From DASWTL01 sp035575925 (GTDB lineage Bacteria; Bacteroidota; Bacteroidia; Sphingobacteriales; Sphingobacteriaceae), in the NCBI GenBank assembly GCA_035575925.1, contig DATLXK010000070.1, positions 1 through 64,000 of the forward strand: DNA of 64,000 nt, in the 5' to 3' direction. Below the pieces are notes generated by a model. That model did no database searches. It worked only from the letters and a program-made list of their open reading frames with translations, and had not been told where the DNA came from. Both the position numbers and the translations under genes were made by a program. Shown here one piece after another: positions 60,191-64,000 of this stretch. The stretch's first letter is position 1. Every line of letters starts with the position of its first letter.

Positions 60191-63100
60191 CTAATTAATA
60201 TTTTCGAGCCCGTCTTTTTCACCGGCTTTAAAATAAGGTTCAATCGCTTTCCTTCCATACTTATAAAATACCACCGGGGTAACGATCATATCTAAAAGCG
60301 TACTGCTAACGAGTCCGCCCAGAATTACTGTTGCCACGGGATACAGAATTTCCTTCCCGGCAGCGCTTGCATCCAGCGTAAGCGGTATTAATGCCAGCGC
60401 GGCAACCAATGCCGTCATTAAAACCGGCACGAGCCTTTCCAGTGAACCCCGGATGATCATTTGCTTGCTAAACTGTTCTCCCTCATGCTCTATTAAATGA
60501 ATGTAATGCGATATCATCATAATGCCGTTCCGGGAAGCGATACCGGTAAGCGTAATGAAACCTACCATAGTAGCAATAGAGAATACACCGCCCGTAAGCA
60601 TTACTGCTACTACACTTCCAATTAATGCCAGGGGAATATTAAGCATGATTTGGAACACCATGCGTGATGAATTAAAATGGCTGTATAACACAAGGAAAAT
60701 GCCTGCTAATGAAAATATACTTAAAATCAGGATGAGCCTGGAAGCAGATTGCTGGCTTTCGAACTGACCACCGTATTCGATATAATATCCCTGAGGCAGA
60801 GGTAGTTTTGATTTAATAGCAGTCTGCAGCTCCTTAACAGTACTCCCCAGGTCTCTTCCCTGTACATTTGCAGAAATAACAATCCGGCGTTGTGTATTTT
60901 CATGAAAAATAGAGTTGATTCCATTTTCCAGTTCGATCTTAGCAATTTGCTGTAACGGAATCAGCCCGCCATTAGGCAAACTGATTTGCGTATTGCGTAT
61001 GGCTTCAATACTATTCCTGGTGCTCTCATTAGCCCGTAATAACAGATCGAATGTTTTCTGTCCGTCCAGTACCTGGCTTACCACGTTCCCGTTATAAAAT
61101 ATTTCCAGGTCTTCTGCTACCTTGCCGGGCTGTAAACCATATTGCTGAAGTGCCAACCGATCCAGCTTAATCATTAACTGGGGCACAAGCACCTGCTTTT
61201 CTACTTGCACATCTACTACGCCGGGCACCTCATTTATAATCTGCCGGATCTTTGAAGCGTTGCTTCGCAACTCTCCCAGATCATTCCCAAACAGCTTTAT
61301 AGCTACCTGGGCTCTTACTCCTGATAAAAGATGATCTAAACGGTGCGAGATGGGTTGCCCGATATTAACCGTAACTCCTTTTAGCGACGATAGATTGGTT
61401 CGCAGATCGGCCAGGATCTCTTCCTTTTTCCTTGTAATTTCTTTCGGATCTTTTAAGGCCACTTCTATTTCAGAATTACTTGGCGGTTCCGCATGTTCAT
61501 CCAGCTCTGCCCTGCCTGTTCTTCGTGCCGTTACCAATACTTCCGGCACCTTCAGCATTTGTTTCTCGGCAATACTGCCCACCTTGTTGGCTTCCTCCAA
61601 AGATGTTCCGGCAGGTAAGGAAAGGTTTACTGTATAGCTGCCCTCATTAAAGGGAGGCAGGAATTCGGTTCCAAAAAATGGGATAATGGCTATGGCTGCC
61701 ACGATTAAAAAACCTGCAGCACCTAAAACGATAGATGAATGATCGAGCCCCCAATGAAGTAGTTTAGTGTCTTTTCTTTTCAGAAACCTCACTAACGGAC
61801 TGTCGTCATCATCCGGATGGTATGGTTTAGTGCTTGCTGTGACCGGTGCAGCATGTTTCTTTTTCCAGAACTGCAAATTAACATGCCTGAGCGCACGCTC
61901 AGAACCCATTAAATAACTGCACAGGGCTGGTGTTACGGTTAACGAAACAACCAGGGAAGCGATGATGGAGGTTATGTAGGCAATACCCAGCGGGGCAAAG
62001 ATTTTTCCCTCTATTCCCTGGAGGTAAAACAGGGGCAAAAACACCAGGACAACTATAATGGTTGCATATACAATGGAGTTTCTTACTTCACTGCTTGCTT
62101 CATAAACCACTTTTAAAACCGGCTTCGGAGCCGGGCTGGCCCAGTTCTCCTTTAATCTCCGGTATACATTTTCTACATCTACAATCGCATCATCAACCAA
62201 CTCTCCGATGGCAATGGCCAGGCCACCCAATGTGAGCGTGTTAATGGATATCCCGAAGGATTTAAAAATGATAGCAGTTATAATTAACGATAACGGGATA
62301 GCGGTTAAGGTAATAATGGTGGTCCTGAAATTAAGCAGGAACAGAAACAGGATAATTACCACTAAAATAAACCCGTCACGTAGGGCATGTTCTACATTAG
62401 TAAGCGAATTTTCAATAAAATGCTTTTGCTGAAAAACATCCGTATTGATCTTAACATCCTTAGGCATGGAGAGTTGCATTTCTGCTACCGCCTCCTTTAT
62501 TTCTTCGGTAAGTTCTACCGTATTACCGTTAGGCTGCTTCTCTACACTTAAAATTACTGCAGATTCACCGTTTAAAGAGCCATCCCCGCGTTTCAGGGTA
62601 GGCCCGAATTTTATCTCCGCTACCTGTTTTAACAATATGGGCGACTGATTTTTACTTACAATAACGGTGTTTCCAATTTCATCCAGCGAACTGGCGCCTG
62701 TTCTGGCAATGTTCCGGATTAAAACCTCCGAACCCTGGTAATTAAGGAACCCGCCGGTAGTATTTAAATTGGTATTGCTCAACGCTTCGTCTACCTGGTC
62801 AATAGAAACCCCGAATTGTCGTAATTTATCAGAAGATAACAGCACCTGGTATTGGAGCCGTTCTCCTCCTATCGGCACTACCTGGGATACGCCTTTAATG
62901 GCCATTAAGCGCCTTCTGATAGTGAAATCAGCCAACGTTCTTACATCCATGGGACTGGTCTCTGTTCCGGTAACCGCAATAAGCATAAACTGACCCATTA
63001 CCGAGCTGATGGGCCCCATTACCGGAGTTATACCGGAAGGTAATTCTACAGTCTGCAGCTTTTCAGCAGTTAACTGCCTTGCCCGGTAAACATCTGTATC

Positions 63101-63397
63101 CCAGTCAAATTCAACAAATACCAGACCTAAGCCGGGGGAGGCTACCGAACGCACGATCTCTACCCCGGGAGATCCATTTAACGCAGTTTCGGTTGGTAAC
63201 AGCACCTGCGCTTCAATCTCCTCAGGGGCCATTCCGTCTGCTTCCAGAAAGATGGTAACCCGCGGCCGGTTTAAATCGGGCAGTACATCCACCGGTAGGT
63301 TAACCAGGGTGTAAATACCGTATACCATGAGCAAAGCAGCCCCTGCAAGTACAAATAAGCGGTTTCTTAATGAAAACAGTATTAACGTGTTTAACAT
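60191..63397 (-). CDS. CusA/CzcA-type heavy-metal RND efflux permease
   Basis: The 1068-residue RND pump has the first transmembrane helix at about 10-30 and large periplasmic loops (about 35-340 and 560-880). RND family motifs include GELVDDAIVDVENVYRR (the charged TM4 motif) and GIASRNGIMMISHYIHL. The heavy-metal branch is indicated by overall length and by the 'VSQVVPIGGERLQYQVL' type periplasmic region; copper or silver is likely given the neighbouring CopA. A periplasmic adaptor and outer-membrane partner should lie beyond 64000, on the upstream side. The gene is monocistronic at its 3' side. Confidence 0.9.
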   Translation of the reverse strand: MLNTLILFSLRNRLFVLAGAALLMVYGIYTLVNLPVDVLPDLNRPRVTIFLEADGMAPEEIEAQVLLPTETALNGSPGVEIVRSVASPGLGLVFVEFDWDTDVYRARQLTAEKLQTVELPSGITPVMGPISSVMGQFMLIAVTGTETSPMDVRTLADFTIRRRLMAIKGVSQVVPIGGERLQYQVLLSSDKLRQFGVSIDQVDEALSNTNLNTTGGFLNYQGSEVLIRNIARTGASSLDEIGNTVIVSKNQSPILLKQVAEIKFGPTLKRGDGSLNGESAVILSVEKQPNGNTVELTEEIKEAVAEMQLSMPKDVKINTDVFQQKHFIENSLTNVEHALRDGFILVVIILFLFLLNFRTTIITLTAIPLSLIITAIIFKSFGISINTLTLGGLAIAIGELVDDAIVDVENVYRRLKENWASPAPKPVLKVVYEASSEVRNSIVYATIIVVLVFLPLFYLQGIEGKIFAPLGIAYITSIIASLVVSLTVTPALCSYLMGSERALRHVNLQFWKKKHAAPVTASTKPYHPDDDDSPLVRFLKRKDTKLLHWGLDHSSIVLGAAGFLIVAAIAIIPFFGTEFLPPFNEGSYTVNLSLPAGTSLEEANKVGSIAEKQMLKVPEVLVTARRTGRAELDEHAEPPSNSEIEVALKDPKEITRKKEEILADLRTNLSSLKGVTVNIGQPISHRLDHLLSGVRAQVAIKLFGNDLGELRSNASKIRQIINEVPGVVDVQVEKQVLVPQLMIKLDRLALQQYGLQPGKVAEDLEIFYNGNVVSQVLDGQKTFDLLLRANESTRNSIEAIRNTQISLPNGGLIPLQQIAKIELENGINSIFHENTQRRIVISANVQGRDLGSTVKELQTAIKSKLPLPQGYYIEYGGQFESQQSASRLILILSIFSLAGIFLVLYSHFNSSRMVFQIMLNIPLALIGSVVAVMLTGGVFSIATMVGFITLTGIASRNGIMMISHYIHLIEHEGEQFSKQMIIRGSLERLVPVLMTALVAALALIPLTLDASAAGKEILYPVATVILGGLVSSTLLDMIVTPVVFYKYGRKAIEPYFKAGEKDGLENIN

Positions 63398-63452
63398 ATA
63401 CTATGGTCTGAACATGGGTTGCCGGAAATTAACAAGGCAGGCTCTTTAATTA

Positions 63453-63875
63453 TTAATGGTGGTGCCCTGCCGTTTCGGAAGCCTTACCGGGTGTCTTCTT
63501 ATTCAGGTCAAAAGATGCAGATGCCGTTTTTCCGCCTTTTTTTAGAGTGATGATGGCTTTATTATACTTTATAGCCGGGCTCAGGTGATAAATAAAGTTT
63601 GCTTTTCCGTTTGCTTTAAGTGCAGACGTACTCACCTTGCCATTAGCGGTTTGAATGAGTGCCGTTGCAGTCGCTCCGGCAATACTCATTGTCTTTTCAT
63701 TGGCATCCAGAAGGTAAACGATCAGTACACCTTTTTTAACCAGAGCTTCAATGTGGAACGCGGTTCCCGCTGTTTTAACTTCGCCGCCGTGAGGTGAACC
63801 ATGCTTGTGATCCTGGGCAAATAAAGTAGTTGCCGCAAACAGCAGTGCGCTTAATAAATAAGTTGCTTTTTTCAT
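63453..63875 (-). CDS. His-rich exported protein in a copper-efflux operon
   Basis: The 140-residue protein has a signal peptide (about 1-20, ending LFAQ). A His-rich N-terminus (DHKHGSPHGG) and C-terminus (TAGHHH) flank a beta-rich core (about 30-120) without a recognised domain. The histidines are likely metal ligands. It is co-oriented and 56 bp upstream of the RND gene, so it is likely a periplasmic metal buffer or delivery protein. Its family is not identified. Confidence 0.65.
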   Translation of the reverse strand: MKKATYLLSALLFAATTLFAQDHKHGSPHGGEVKTAGTAFHIEALVKKGVLIVYLLDANEKTMSIAGATATALIQTANGKVSTSALKANGKANFIYHLSPAIKYNKAIITLKKGGKTASASFDLNKKTPGKASETAGHHH

Positions 63876-63897
63876 GTTTTTTTAAATTTAAAGTGAA

Positions 63898-64000
63898 TTA
63901 ATGTTTCATGTTCTGCATAGATGCATCTTCATTCGAAGTGCCTTTTCCTTCTTTTACGTTCATTACAAAATCTACGGTATGTACTTTTCCTTTGGATTGA
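63898..64000 (-). CDS. C-terminal end of an unidentified gene in the efflux operon
   Basis: The window ends inside a minus-strand gene whose last 33 codons read QSKGKVHTVDFVMNVKEGKG, then TSNEDASMQNMKH, with the stop at 63898-63900. Met and His at the end suggest metal binding. It lies 22 bp before the His-rich gene. Too little is present for a family call. Confidence 0.6.
   Translation of the reverse strand, partial: QSKGKVHTVDFVMNVKEGKGTSNEDASMQNMKH

Overview
The window is chromosomal DNA of a Bacteroidota bacterium, most likely from the Sphingobacteriia. The evidence is an intact division and cell-wall (dcw) cluster in Bacteroidota order with an FtsL-like protein and a PASTA-tailed PBP, a MurE carrying the DNPR motif of meso-diaminopimelate ligases, a small histone H1-like protein, DUF1343/NamZ, Bacteroidota-type promoters (TAnnTTTG boxes, one with a -33 TTG exactly 19 nt upstream in front of tRNA-Glu), and many lipoprotein and SusD-free surface-type genes. 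Moderately AT-rich intergenic DNA fits this. Genus cannot be fixed from the sequence.

Layout. 1-0.8 kb: the end of an IS3-type element has replaced the start codon of a VOC-family gene. 0.9-9.6 kb: a LuxE-like acyl-protein synthetase, a sugar-type MFS transporter, a large secreted ThuA / glucose-sorbosone dehydrogenase / PKD / cytochrome c protein, a cytochrome c lipoprotein and two membrane glycosyltransferases. 9.6-17 kb: housekeeping genes (tyrS, NUDIX, ACP phosphodiesterase-like, ligA, dapA, histone H1-like, an alpha-oxoamine synthase). 17.2-32.9 kb, all on the minus strand: mraZ-rsmH-ftsL-like-PBP-murE-mraY-murD-ftsW-murG-murC-ftsQ-ftsA-ftsZ, transcribed from mraZ, with three 10-bp repeats upstream of mraZ that look like the MraZ operator. 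33-35.8 kb: pgk, a GNAT acetyltransferase and gap.

35.85-51.2 kb is an accessory island entered through tRNA-Glu(UUC). A 281-bp near-identical direct repeat, starting with the 3' end of the tRNA gene and running into the 3' end of a fic gene, lies at both edges (35903 and 50722). Inside are fic1; a type I restriction-modification operon (hsdR-hsdM-DUF3800-orf151-hsdS-TIR-orf98); a decayed relaxase (mob) module; fic2; and hipBA. No integrase gene is visible. The RM operon carries scars of recombination: an hsdM-tail fragment lies just before hsdS and an hsdS-tail fragment lies just after the TIR gene. This suggests that an hsdS-TIR cassette from another type I locus replaced the original hsdS. 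All three regulator-like modules (fic1, fic2, hipB) have multi-copy palindromes at their promoters. The island looks like several integrative mobilizable elements stacked in one tRNA site and then partly deleted; the right edge runs into a 5'-truncated DUF1801 gene.

51.1-64 kb: a PhnB-like VOC protein, NamZ/DUF1343 muramidase, a carboxypeptidase-regulatory-like surface protein, a metallophosphoesterase (plus a fragment of another), a BNR/sialidase-fold secreted protein, and a copper/heavy-metal resistance region (HMA protein, CopA ATPase, AraC regulator with an N-terminal CxxC domain, CusA/CzcA-type RND pump, His-rich periplasmic protein and the tail of one more gene).

All homology calls rest on recognising family motifs by eye; no database search was run.
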